64,000 nucleotides of DNA from an uncultured Bacteroidia bacterium. Lineage in GTDB: Bacteria > Bacteroidota > Bacteroidia > Bacteroidales > UBA932. Shown here piece by piece: positions 7,572 to 16,305 of this stretch. A model generated the notes under the pieces. It ran no database searches and was not told the DNA's origin. It worked only from the letters and a program-made list of their open reading frames with translations. The position numbers were made by a program, and so were the translations under genes. Location of the stretch: assembly GCA_902789245.1 (NCBI GenBank), contig CADAND010000008.1, positions 1 to 64,000 of the forward strand. Direction: 5' to 3'. Each line of letters begins with the position of its first letter. The stretch's first letter is position 1.

Positions 7572-8570
7572 TTAAAAATAGAGTGCAACTTCATTTTTGA
7601 GCTGGTTGGCACTGAGGATGTAATCCTTGCCGTCAGCCGAAAATACCTGGGTTTGGGTGGGACCGGCCTGCTCCTCGAGGGTCTCCCTGCAGAAGGATCC
7701 GTCCCCGCACCGACGATAGAGATTCAGTGTGAGCGGTCCGCGGCGGTTGCCAACCACGATGACCCCCTCACCCTGGAATACACCGCAGCTGAGACCGTGG
7801 CCGAACCAAAGTTCATCTGAGTAGATTCTCTGCCAGCCCTGGTCGGCATGTTTGTAGACATTGAGGCTATTGCCGTGGAAGGGCTCGATGGTCACGAGCT
7901 CATCCTGTCCGTCGCCATCCAGATCGACGAGCCCGAATTCGCTGACTTCGTGGTCAAACAGGTGGCGTACGGACCATTTCCCGTCCTCGCGGACCATGTA
8001 GAAGATTCCTTCCGCACCGGAGAAGAGGAGGGTGTCTTCGCCGCACACGCGGGCCTTCAACATGCCGTGGTGGCGCCAGATCTGGTCATAAACCAGCTCC
8101 GGGATGCCGGACAGGCCGGTCTGCTCGTCGAGTGCGGTGACGTACAGCTCGCCGCTTTGGGACCAGTCGGCGGGCTCCGCTTTGAACTTGCTGCAAGATG
8201 CGGCGAACAACCAGTTCCGGCCATCTTTGCGGAGAATGTCGCAGCGATGCGCGAAGGGGAGGGACATGACCTTGGAGGTCACCCATGTCGTGCTCGTGCG
8301 ATGGTGCATGAAGATGCCTGCGTCCTTCCCGACGAAGGGCGGGAAGAGGCCCATGACGGAGTAGAAGAGATTCGGGTTTCCGGGCACGGGGACGAAGCTC
8401 ATCACGCCACCCGGACACCCGTCCACCAGGCTGGAGGCTCCGGTATGCAAATTGTGTAAATAGACTGCCGGGGTGGTTTCCGACCCAGCACCGACATGCG
8501 CGACGCCGTCCAGGATAAATGCGTTGGCGGTGTACACGTTGCGGATTTCGAGGATAGTTTTCTTTTTCAT
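7572..8570 (-). CDS. signal-less beta-propeller protein with an FG-GAP/VCBS-like repeat
   Basis: This 332-residue protein has repeated blades of aromatic-rich beta strands. One clear calcium-binding type loop, LVDLDGDGQDELVTIEP, is typical of FG-GAP/VCBS repeats. Such proteins are nearly always exported, but the N terminus MKKKTILEIRNVYTANAFILDG is not a signal peptide, so it should stay in the cytoplasm. Several His and Trp clusters (WRHHGM, WFGHGLSCG, HHRTSTTW) could line an active or metal site in the central channel. I do not recognise an enzyme family with certainty. It lies between the GntP permease and dehydrogenase genes with gaps of 4 and 9 nt, so it probably acts in the same pathway, perhaps as a lactonase, isomerase or lyase (speculation). 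Confidence 0.75.
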   Translation of the reverse strand: MKKKTILEIRNVYTANAFILDGVAHVGAGSETTPAVYLHNLHTGASSLVDGCPGGVMSFVPVPGNPNLFYSVMGLFPPFVGKDAGIFMHHRTSTTWVTSKVMSLPFAHRCDILRKDGRNWLFAASCSKFKAEPADWSQSGELYVTALDEQTGLSGIPELVYDQIWRHHGMLKARVCGEDTLLFSGAEGIFYMVREDGKWSVRHLFDHEVSEFGLVDLDGDGQDELVTIEPFHGNSLNVYKHADQGWQRIYSDELWFGHGLSCGVFQGEGVIVVGNRRGPLTLNLYRRCGDGSFCRETLEEQAGPTQTQVFSADGKDYILSANQLKNEVALYF

Positions 8571-8574
8571 GATA

Positions 8575-9909
8575 TCAGCAGAAAACAGCGTGCATGAGGC
8601 ACATGGTCAACATGGCGGACATGCCGCAAAGGAAAGTTCCGAGTGTGTGGAGTTTGTAGCCGGTCTTGATGCTCATGCCGGACATCTGGGTCTCAACCCA
8701 GAAAAAACTGTCGTTGACGTGTGATATAACCATGGCGCCGGCACACAAGGCCGTGACGAGAATGGCCTTCTCCAGAGGCGTTTCGAAGCCCATTACACCC
8801 ATCAGCGGGGCCACGATGGAAGCCGAGGTAATGATGGCGACCGTGGAGGATCCCTGGGCGGTCTTGAGCGCCGCGGTGATCAGGAAGGGCAGCCAGATGC
8901 CGAGATGGAAGCGGGAAATGACCTCGCCCAGCACGTCGGCGATGCCGGAGTCGCGCAGGATCATGCCGAAGGAGCCTCCAGCGGCGGTAATCATGATGAT
9001 GATGGCGGCGGAAGAAAGGGCTTTGCCTACCCATCCGGTGGCGGACAGCATGGTGCTCTCAAATTTGTGCGGTAGGGTGAACGCCAGGAACATACCGATC
9101 AGGAGCGCCATGACCGGCTCTCCGACGAAACCGATGATCCGGGCGAAAACACCGTTGCCGAATGGCGCGGAAGGGAAGTTGCAGATCGACCGCAGGACGA
9201 TCAGGATCAACGGAATCATGATCGGGAGAAAGGATTTGGGCGTGGAAGGCGCCTGCGCCACTTTGCGGTCGATATCGGCCTGGGTCTCATTGGGCTCTGG
9301 ATCAATGTAGAAGCGCGAAGCCCATTTGGTTACGAACAGCCAGGCGACCAGCAGCGGAAGGACGCTGGAAGTCAGCCCGGTGAGGATGACCAGACCGAGA
9401 TCCGCTTCCAGGATGCCCGCTGCTGCGATGGGACCCGGCGTGGGAGGGATAAGGCAGTGGGTGATGGTCAGTCCGAGACCGAGTGCGCATGCCGTGCTGG
9501 CCAGCGTGATGCCTGCCTTTTTGGACAGGGCTCGGTTGAGGGGAGTCAGGATGACAAATCCCGAGTCGGCGAACACTGGAATGGAAATGATGTATCCGAG
9601 CAGGAGCATGGCCAGCGGCACATGCTTTTGCCCGACCACCTTCAAGGCGCTGCGCGCCATCACATAAGCTCCGCCTGACTCCTCGAGAAAGGTCCCGATG
9701 ATGCACCCGACCACGATCACGATACCGATCGAACTGACCGTGCTGCCGAACCCGTTGTTGACCGAGGTGATGATCTCGTCGAGCGGAACGCCGGAGAGCA
9801 AACCGTACCCGATCGCTGCAATGATCAGCGCCAGGAAAGGATGCAGGTTGAACTTCGTCGTCGAGATGACGATGAAGACGATGGCCAGGATGAGCAGGAT
9901 GATCAGCAT
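8575..9909 (-). CDS. GntP-family sugar-acid permease
   Basis: This 444-residue inner-membrane transporter has about 12-14 hydrophobic segments. The N terminus is typical of the GntP (gluconate:H+ symporter) family, and the family features GYIISIPVFADSGFVILTPL and THCLIPPTPGPIAAA are present. Characterised members import gluconate, idonate, glycerate or related hydroxy acids. Its place inside a xylan operon is unusual, because neutral xylan sugars normally enter through other transporters. It suggests uptake of an acidic breakdown product. Gaps to its neighbours are 4 and 3 nt, so co-translation is likely. Confidence 0.9.
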   Translation of the reverse strand: MLIILLILAIVFIVISTTKFNLHPFLALIIAAIGYGLLSGVPLDEIITSVNNGFGSTVSSIGIVIVVGCIIGTFLEESGGAYVMARSALKVVGQKHVPLAMLLLGYIISIPVFADSGFVILTPLNRALSKKAGITLASTACALGLGLTITHCLIPPTPGPIAAAGILEADLGLVILTGLTSSVLPLLVAWLFVTKWASRFYIDPEPNETQADIDRKVAQAPSTPKSFLPIMIPLILIVLRSICNFPSAPFGNGVFARIIGFVGEPVMALLIGMFLAFTLPHKFESTMLSATGWVGKALSSAAIIIMITAAGGSFGMILRDSGIADVLGEVISRFHLGIWLPFLITAALKTAQGSSTVAIITSASIVAPLMGVMGFETPLEKAILVTALCAGAMVISHVNDSFFWVETQMSGMSIKTGYKLHTLGTFLCGMSAMLTMCLMHAVFC

Positions 9910-9912
9910 GAC

Positions 9913-10557
9913 CTAGGCAGCCAGAAGCTCTTTGATGGTCTCTGCCATCGTGTGGAGGATCAGGTAGCAGGATGCGGCCCCGGCATCCATCACACCGCGG
10001 GAGCGCTCGCCAAGCCGGCTCGAACGACCCAGTTTGGCGACCATGTCCACGGTGCTGTCACGGCCCTGGAGCGCCGCTGCGTCCATGGCGTCAAGCGCGG
10101 CCTCGAAGGATAGTCCTTGTGCGGCGGCGTCCCTGTACGCCTTTTCTGCGGGGAAGAGGACATCCATCAGGGTCTTGTCACCGACCTGGGCCGGGGAGAT
10201 GGCGTGGATGGCGTCCAGCGCTGCCCCGAGGGCATTCCCGAACGCATCCCGGCCGATTTCGTCCACGCCTTCCAGCGCTTTGCCGATGGACAGGAAGAAT
10301 TTCCCGTAGAGCGGCCCCATGGAGCCTCCGATCTTCATCATCAAGATCTTGCCGAGAGTCTTCAGACCGTATGTGAGATCTCCGGATTGCTGGTCCAGGG
10401 CTTCCCGGCAGAGGGTGAAGCCCTTGTTCATGTTGATGCCATGGTCGCCGTCGCCGATGGCGCCGTCGATGTCGCTCAGGTATTGTTTATTCTCCTGGAT
10501 GGCCAGGATGAGTCTGTCGACTATGAGGCTTCCCGCCTCCTGTGTAAACCGTTCCAT
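9913..10557 (-). CDS. dhaL: DhaL-like kinase subunit (ADP/ATP-binding)
   Basis: This 214-residue protein matches the DhaL/DAK2 domain that carries the nucleotide in dihydroxyacetone-type kinases. The Mg-ADP binding aspartates are in DIDGAIGDGDHG (D31, D36, D38). A GSMGPLYG segment and the C-terminal DAGAASC helix are also typical. With the DhaK-like protein encoded 4 nt upstream it should form a two-subunit kinase for a short ketose. No phosphotransferase DhaM is present in the window, so the nucleotide could be exchanged with free ATP, as in ATP-dependent relatives. Family members phosphorylate dihydroxyacetone or erythrulose. The operon context here favours a tetrulose or triose substrate. 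Confidence 0.88.
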   Translation of the reverse strand: MERFTQEAGSLIVDRLILAIQENKQYLSDIDGAIGDGDHGINMNKGFTLCREALDQQSGDLTYGLKTLGKILMMKIGGSMGPLYGKFFLSIGKALEGVDEIGRDAFGNALGAALDAIHAISPAQVGDKTLMDVLFPAEKAYRDAAAQGLSFEAALDAMDAAALQGRDSTVDMVAKLGRSSRLGERSRGVMDAGAASCYLILHTMAETIKELLAA

Positions 10558-10561
10558 TGTA

Positions 10562-11569
10562 TTAGTCTTTGGGATATTGGGTGAGGCCCATGGAGTGGCA
10601 TTCGTAATCGAAACACTCCTTGAGTTCGTCGTCGAGTTTCATCAGGGTGAGGGTGGCTCCCGCCATTTCAAGCGAAGTGAAATAGTTGCCGACCAGGGCC
10701 TGGTGCACCCGGATGCCATTTTCGGTCAGAATCTTCTCTACTTCACCATAAAGGATGTATTGTTCGAGGAGGGGCGTGGCGCCCAGGCCAGACACCAGGG
10801 CGACGACCTCGTCGCCGGAACGGAAGGGCAGGTCCGGCAGGATCACGTCGCACATACGCCGTGCGATCTGTGCCGCGCTTTCAAGCGGAGCGACTTCAAT
10901 GCCGGGCTCTCCGTGGTGACCGATGCCAACCTCCATGAAGCCGGGCTCAATGGTGAAATTGGGGTGACCGACTTCCGGGATGGTGCAGGGGGCGAGGCCG
11001 ACACCCATGCTGCGCGTATTGTCAATGGCTTTCTGTGCGGCGGCAAGCACTTCTTCCAGGTTTCCGCCCATGGCGGCTTTGGCTCCGCCGACTTTCCACA
11101 TCAGGATCTCGCCTGCCACGCCACGGCGCTTCTGCCGCGTCTCCTTGGGTGAGGAAGGGACATCGTCGTTGGCAACCACCTTGCCGACTCGGATGCCGTC
11201 TTCCTGCGCTTGTTCCATGGCCATGGCCACGTTCATGTTGTCACCGGCATAGTTGCCGTAAAGGACGGCGACACCCTTGCCGGAGTCTGCTTCGCGGATG
11301 GCGTCGTAGAACATCTGGGCGGGCGGTGACGAGAAAAGTTCGCCGATGGCGACGGCGTCGCACATGTTTTTTCCGAGATAGCCGATGAATGCGGGCTTGT
11401 GACCTGAACCACCGCCTGTTACGATGCCGACCTTGCCCTCGATGGGCGTATTTTTGTATTTCAGGACGCGCTCGTTTTCGGTCGCCGAGACGAGGTCCTG
11501 GTGCGCCTTGAGGTAGCCCTGGATCATCTCGTCGACGACACAGGACGGTTCATTGATGATTTTTTGCAT
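10562..11569 (-). CDS. dhaK: DhaK-like ketose kinase, substrate-binding subunit
   Basis: This 335-residue protein has full DhaK length. The motif TGGGSGHKPAF holds the substrate-contacting His in GSGH. The usual Glu after it (GSGHEP in E. coli DhaK) is Lys here, a variant I recall from a distinct DhaK branch. YGNYAGDNMN carries the catalytic Asp. The His that binds the carbonyl carbon covalently is H219 in GIGHHGEPG. It should phosphorylate the terminal hydroxyl of dihydroxyacetone or a tetrulose, together with DhaL. It lies 14 nt after the RpiB-like gene, whose relatives isomerise erythrulose phosphate in known tetritol pathways. Substrate identity is an inference. Confidence 0.88.
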   Translation of the reverse strand: MQKIINEPSCVVDEMIQGYLKAHQDLVSATENERVLKYKNTPIEGKVGIVTGGGSGHKPAFIGYLGKNMCDAVAIGELFSSPPAQMFYDAIREADSGKGVAVLYGNYAGDNMNVAMAMEQAQEDGIRVGKVVANDDVPSSPKETRQKRRGVAGEILMWKVGGAKAAMGGNLEEVLAAAQKAIDNTRSMGVGLAPCTIPEVGHPNFTIEPGFMEVGIGHHGEPGIEVAPLESAAQIARRMCDVILPDLPFRSGDEVVALVSGLGATPLLEQYILYGEVEKILTENGIRVHQALVGNYFTSLEMAGATLTLMKLDDELKECFDYECHSMGLTQYPKD

Positions 11570-11583
11570 GGTTGTGTTGGGGG

Positions 11584-12042
11584 TTATTGGGATTCGAAAG
11601 ATTGCCTCTCCAGTGCGTGCATCTGGTCGACTTTTGGCTGCGAACCGCCGCCTTGGAATTCGGAAACCAGCCAGGCGCTCACGATGGTCTTGGCCAATTC
11701 CGGACCGATGACGCGGGCGCCCATGGTCAGAATCTGGGCATTATTGCTCTTGCGGAGCCGTTCGGCGGAGAAAACGTCGTGGCAGACGCCGGCGTACACG
11801 CCCTTGACCTTGTTGGCGATCATCGCCATGCCCAGACCGGTGCCGCAGATGAGGATCCCCCGCTGATACGCTCCATCCTGAATTTTCCGGGCGAGGTTGT
11901 ACCCGATCTCGGGATAATAAGCCCCGGGGTGGGACCCCAGGTAGTCGAGATCCACGGCGTCAATCCCGTTGTTCTCCAGATGCGCCACGATGGTTTTTTT
12001 TAATTCGATGGCGGCATCGTCACAGTCAATAACAACTTTCAT
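11584..12042 (-). CDS. rpiB: RpiB/LacAB-family sugar-phosphate isomerase
   Basis: This 152-residue protein is the usual length for RpiB. The active-site Cys is C66 in ILICGTGLGM and the phosphate-binding segment is CHDVFSAERLR. Most RpiB enzymes have a His in the motif EHNNA that opens the furanose ring of ribose 5-phosphate. Here the equivalent reads KSNNAQ, so Ser replaces His. A tetrose 4-phosphate cannot form a furanose ring, so loss of this His fits a tetrose/tetrulose phosphate isomerase (inference). The neighbouring DhaK/DhaL kinase supports this. It is the first gene after the regulator, 33 nt downstream of its stop codon. Confidence 0.85.
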   Translation of the reverse strand: MKVVIDCDDAAIELKKTIVAHLENNGIDAVDLDYLGSHPGAYYPEIGYNLARKIQDGAYQRGILICGTGLGMAMIANKVKGVYAGVCHDVFSAERLRKSNNAQILTMGARVIGPELAKTIVSAWLVSEFQGGGSQPKVDQMHALERQSFESQ

Positions 12043-12075
12043 TTAGTTTAATGTTCAATGTTTAATGTTTAATAT

Positions 12076-15000
12076 TTATTGTGTTTTGTCCTTGATAAAC
12101 TCGGACGGTAGTTTGCCGAACTGCTTCTGGAAGCTCAGCGTGAAGTAGGAAGGGGAGGAGAATCCCACGAGGTATGCCACTTCGTTGATGCGGTAGTTGT
12201 TCTCGGTCAGCAGGTCAACGGCTTTCTTGAGACGGCTGATCCGGACGTATTCGTTCACGGTCTGCCCGGTGTTGGCCTTGACTTTCCGGGTGAGGGTGGC
12301 GCGGGATACGGCCATCGCGTCCGCCAGGCGGTCAATCGTAAGTTCTGTCTCGGAGATATGATCCTGGATGAAACTGTGGAGGGAGTTCATGAATTCCTGC
12401 TCGACCTTGCTCACGCTGGAGAACTGGTAGTGCGACAGGGGAGAGGAAGAGAACTGCTCGTTGCGGATATCACGGTTTCGGAAAAGATTGCTGATGTTGG
12501 CCTTGAGAATGTCCATCTTGAAGGGCTTCTCGATGTATGCGTCGGCTCCGGACTTGAGTGAGCGGATGTGGGTCTCGATGCCCACGGCGGCGGTCAGCAA
12601 CAGGACCGGGATGTGGCTGAGGCTGATATCTTCCTTAATGGCGTTGCAGAGCTCGCATCCGTCCATTCTGGGCATCATGATGTCGCTGACCACGAGGTCA
12701 ACGCGGGATGTCCTGACGATGGCCAGCGCTTCTTCACCGTCCGAGGCCGTGAGAATGCTGTAATCCCGGGACAGGGCATCACGGATGAGGTCGCGCATGG
12801 TGTCGTTGTCCTCGACAACGAGCACGACGGCTTTCTGCCCGGGGGCCTCAGGCGCTTCATCTTCCGGGATTTGCGACCGTGAGGCGGCAGGCATTTCGCT
12901 GCGCGGTTCCGCTTCCGTCTGTCGGACGGGAATCTCCAGGACGAATGAGTTGAGATCCTGGACCGTCGTGTCGAGGAAGAGCCTTCCTTGGTGCAGAGAA
13001 GCAATCTTGCGCGAATAGGTGAGCCCGAGGCCCGTGCCGTTTTTCTCCAGAGATTTGCTCTGATAGAAGGCTTCGAAGATAAGTTCTTTCTCGTCTGCCG
13101 GGACGCGGACGCCGTCGTTCTCGACACGGATGACGACTTTCCCGTCATTGTCCGTGACGCCGACCATGATGCGGGATTCAGCGTATTTGATGGAGTTGGA
13201 AAGCAGGTTGCAGATGACGCTTTCGATGGCGTCTGCATCGCAGACCGCCAGGATGGAATCGCGGGACAGGGTGTAGGTCAGGTCCATATTGCGTGCCCTT
13301 GCGGCCGTCTCGAAGGAGTTGACGGACTTGCGGACGATGGCGCAGACGTCCTCCGTGGTGAAGATCATGTGCATCTGGCCGCTGTCCATCTTCCGGAAGT
13401 CAAGAAGGTCGTCGCAGAGTTTCTTGAGGCGCTCCACGTTCAGCCGCATGGCGTTCCTGTCTTCCGTGAGGCTTTCGGACGGCTCGTGTCCGGAAGCGGT
13501 CTTGTCCAGCAGGATCTGGAGGACGGAGACCGGCGTGCGGATCTCGTGGGCGATATTGGTGAAGAAATCCATCTTCTCGTGTGCAAGGTCCTTCTCTTTC
13601 TGGGCTTCCAGCAGTTCGAGGCGCCGGTTGGCTTCCGTCACCTCCTTGATGCTCTTCTGTTTGAAATAGCTATACACGAGGCCCGCCAGCAGGAGTAGGT
13701 ACATGCACAGGGCGACGTTGGAACGGTACCACGGCGCGAGGATCACAATGTCCAGGCCCGCCTCCGTGGACGGATCGGGATGTTCGGCAAAGTTGACGGT
13801 GAAGCGATAGGATCCCGGCATCAGTCCGGTGTAGGTAATATGGTTCTCATCCGTTACGACGTGGTTCTGGAAACCGCGCTTGACCAGAGAGCACTCGTAA
13901 GTTTCGATGTTCGGGCTGGCATAGTTCATGGCAGAGAAGGTCAGCAGGATGAGGCTGGCGTCCTTCTGCTTGATGCGGATGGATTCGGATGTGATAGCGG
14001 AACGCCCCTTCTGGGCAACGGCGGTATAACCCGCGGCGGTGCCCAGGGTGATATCCGTGATGTGGATGACCGAGTGTCCGAAACGCTCCCGGATATATTC
14101 CGGCTCGAAAACCAACAGGCCCTCGTTGGTGCCCAGATAGACCAGCCCGTCGGGAGACTGGTAGTTACTGCCGTAGGTGAAATGCCGTCCGATCACGTTG
14201 TCGGCTTCCATATAAATCTCGTGCACACGCTCGCGTTCCGGATCGAATTCGACCAGGCCCATCGTGGTGGCGACCCAGAGCAGGCCGTCGATGTCCTCCG
14301 TTATGCTGCCGGTGCAGTTGGACGGCAGGCCGTTCGACTTATCGAAATGTTTGACGTCGACTTCGTTGCCGTCGTCGGAGATGGCGATCCGGCAGATGCC
14401 GTGTGCGTCGGTCGTCGCCCAAAGCTCCCCGCGAGAATCCAGCATGAAACTGGTGATGGCTTCACCCGGTGAGGATGAAACTTTCCTGTACGAGCCGGAC
14501 GGCAGGTCGTAAATGCCGAATCCCTGGAAGAAGGTGCTGATGATCAGCCTCTTGCCTCTATCCTCTATGATGTTGTGTACGAAGGGCTTGCCGATGACAT
14601 CGACGAGTTCGAACGCGTCGGAAGAAGGGTTGTAGCGATACATGCCCTGCCGTGTGCCGGCATAGATGCAACCATCGCTGGCCTGCATGATGGTCATGCA
14701 GTCGTTGTCCGGCAGATAGTATTTTTTCACCGCTTTGCCGGCCTTCGGGTCGAAGGCGGTGATTCCGTCGCCGTAGGAAGTGATCCAGAGAAAATCCCCG
14801 ATGCGGGTGATGTCGGTGATGGCTGTCCCGAGCGCCACACCTGCGTAGGGCGTGAAGTCCGCGAATGTCTGGTCCTCGGGATCGAAGCGACAGAGGTAGC
14901 CTTCTTCGCTGCCGATCCAGACCTTGCCGTCCGGACCGTCGCAGATTGCCCGGACGGTATTGCCGACGAGCGAGTGTGGTTTTTCGTCGGAGACGTAGCG

Positions 15001-15987
15001 GCTGAAACCGGTCTCGTAGGTCATCCAGCACCGGAGGCCGCCGTTCCAGGTGCCTGCCCAGACGTTGCCGTAGCGGTCGCTGAACAGACAGCGGACACTT
15101 TCGCCCCCGAGCGTGGCGGTGTTCAGTTCGTCCGGGAACTGCTTCTCGATCGTCCCGGTGCGGGGATCATAAATGAGCAGTCCGTACGTGGTTCCGATCC
15201 AGTACAGCCTATCCTCATAGAGCAGGCATTGGACTTCCGCCTTGTTCAGGATCACCTTTTCGTCGATCAGGGATTTCGTTTTTCCCGTCTCCATATCCGC
15301 GAGGCAGACTTCGTGAATTCCGTCGCTGAGAAGCAGGCGGGAATCCTCTATGTATTCGATCTGCTCGTAGGAAGCGACAGGACGGTCTGTCCGGATGGAC
15401 TTGATATTTCCGCTCGTGGTGTTGAGCAGGTAGATGTTGTTGTTGCGTGCCGTGAAGGCGAGATTGCCATCCGAGACCACGCAGGCCATATGAGGCGTGA
15501 ACGACGTGGACTCTGTCATGTTGGCCAGGCTGCCGGAAGCCTTGTCGTATTTCCAAATGCCGCTATTCGCCGTGAGCCATACAGTGCCGTCTGCTGTGAT
15601 ATCAATGTCGGAGATGACCGTCCCCTGAAGCTCTTCAATCGCGGTGAAGCGGTCTGAGCGGATGTCGTAGAATCCGGTGCCCATAGCGGAGACAATCCAG
15701 ACGCAGCCGTCGGCATCGAGGTGGACGGCCTGCGTGACCGGCATGCAGTGCGCAAGGTAGTCCGCGTTGGTGAAGGGGACGAATTCCTCCCCTGTATAGA
15801 AGTATACACCTTCTTTCGAGGCGACCCAGATGCGCCCGTACGCATCCTGGCAGACGGAGGAGATATAAGCCTCCGGCAGACCGTTCCAGCTGTTGAAGCG
15901 GGCGTGGAAGTGATGTGGCTGTGCGCCATTTGCGATGGTGCAGCAGAGCAACAGGACTGTAAGGATCGTCTGTTTGATTCTGTTCAT
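12076..15987 (-). CDS. hybrid two-component regulator (HTCS) of the xylan locus
   Basis: This 1303-residue one-polypeptide sensor and regulator has a signal peptide ending in ANGAQ. About 14 periplasmic propeller repeats (residues 25-680) and a Y_Y_Y domain follow. A membrane helix lies near residues 775-795 (SNVALCMYLLLLAGLVYSYF). The histidine kinase has phospho-acceptor H814 in NIAHEIRTP. A receiver domain has D1102 in VVSDIMMPRMDG. The protein ends in an AraC-type DNA-binding domain (INEVAYLVGFSSPSYFTLSFQ). Regulators of this class bind an oligosaccharide in the periplasm and activate the adjacent polysaccharide locus. It is divergent to susC and heads the leftward operon. The start at 15987 is set by the signal peptide and a promoter box 16 nt upstream. 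Confidence 0.95.
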   Translation of the reverse strand: MNRIKQTILTVLLLCCTIANGAQPHHFHARFNSWNGLPEAYISSVCQDAYGRIWVASKEGVYFYTGEEFVPFTNADYLAHCMPVTQAVHLDADGCVWIVSAMGTGFYDIRSDRFTAIEELQGTVISDIDITADGTVWLTANSGIWKYDKASGSLANMTESTSFTPHMACVVSDGNLAFTARNNNIYLLNTTSGNIKSIRTDRPVASYEQIEYIEDSRLLLSDGIHEVCLADMETGKTKSLIDEKVILNKAEVQCLLYEDRLYWIGTTYGLLIYDPRTGTIEKQFPDELNTATLGGESVRCLFSDRYGNVWAGTWNGGLRCWMTYETGFSRYVSDEKPHSLVGNTVRAICDGPDGKVWIGSEEGYLCRFDPEDQTFADFTPYAGVALGTAITDITRIGDFLWITSYGDGITAFDPKAGKAVKKYYLPDNDCMTIMQASDGCIYAGTRQGMYRYNPSSDAFELVDVIGKPFVHNIIEDRGKRLIISTFFQGFGIYDLPSGSYRKVSSSPGEAITSFMLDSRGELWATTDAHGICRIAISDDGNEVDVKHFDKSNGLPSNCTGSITEDIDGLLWVATTMGLVEFDPERERVHEIYMEADNVIGRHFTYGSNYQSPDGLVYLGTNEGLLVFEPEYIRERFGHSVIHITDITLGTAAGYTAVAQKGRSAITSESIRIKQKDASLILLTFSAMNYASPNIETYECSLVKRGFQNHVVTDENHITYTGLMPGSYRFTVNFAEHPDPSTEAGLDIVILAPWYRSNVALCMYLLLLAGLVYSYFKQKSIKEVTEANRRLELLEAQKEKDLAHEKMDFFTNIAHEIRTPVSVLQILLDKTASGHEPSESLTEDRNAMRLNVERLKKLCDDLLDFRKMDSGQMHMIFTTEDVCAIVRKSVNSFETAARARNMDLTYTLSRDSILAVCDADAIESVICNLLSNSIKYAESRIMVGVTDNDGKVVIRVENDGVRVPADEKELIFEAFYQSKSLEKNGTGLGLTYSRKIASLHQGRLFLDTTVQDLNSFVLEIPVRQTEAEPRSEMPAASRSQIPEDEAPEAPGQKAVVLVVEDNDTMRDLIRDALSRDYSILTASDGEEALAIVRTSRVDLVVSDIMMPRMDGCELCNAIKEDISLSHIPVLLLTAAVGIETHIRSLKSGADAYIEKPFKMDILKANISNLFRNRDIRNEQFSSSPLSHYQFSSVSKVEQEFMNSLHSFIQDHISETELTIDRLADAMAVSRATLTRKVKANTGQTVNEYVRISRLKKAVDLLTENNYRINEVAYLVGFSSPSYFTLSFQKQFGKLPSEFIKDKTQ

Positions 15988-16003
15988 GGTAATCTCGACG
16001 TTG

Positions 16004-16011
16004 CAAAAGTA
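16004..16011 (-). promoter_or_regulatory. -7 promoter box of the HTCS operon
   Basis: TACTTTTG on the minus strand matches TAnnTTTG and lies 16 nt before the chosen ATG. It supports the start at 15987 over 16059. Confidence 0.65.
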
Positions 16012-16248
16012 TGTTTTCATAAAAAAAGAGGATATAACAAGGATATGTAGAAATATCAAAATTGAATCAACGGTGGCTTCTTACATTTTATTATCCAAAA
16101 ATAGGATTATTGGATAAAGATAGTAAAAACCTGGTCTTTACAGTCCGAATTTGTAATAAACGGCTCAAACCATAAAAGACGCGGCGGCATCTCGGAAGCT
16201 CTGACAGGAATTGATTCGGAATTAGCATCCGCTTCCTGGGTATACCGG

Positions 16249-16256
16249 TAAATTTG
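16249..16256 (+). promoter_or_regulatory. -7 promoter box of the first susC operon
   Basis: TAAATTTG matches TAnnTTTG and predicts a leader of about 43 nt. The leader holds TTTTAACCAATAAT, which resembles the leaders of the two later susC genes. Confidence 0.65.
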
Positions 16257-16305
16257 GCTCGAGGAAAACACTCATATTTTAACCAATAATCTTTTTAAAA
16301 TCTTT

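Larger units (their letters stand above)
15988..16305. other. divergent regulatory region of the xylan locus
   Basis: This 318-bp, AT-richer stretch between the regulator and susC has no gene. It holds the regulator promoter near its left end and the susC promoter near its right end. About 230 bp lie between the two boxes. AT-rich runs such as TTATCCAAAAATAGGATTAT near 16090 contain a short inverted repeat (ATCC/GGAT) that could be an operator, but I cannot assign the HTCS binding site. Confidence 0.6.
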
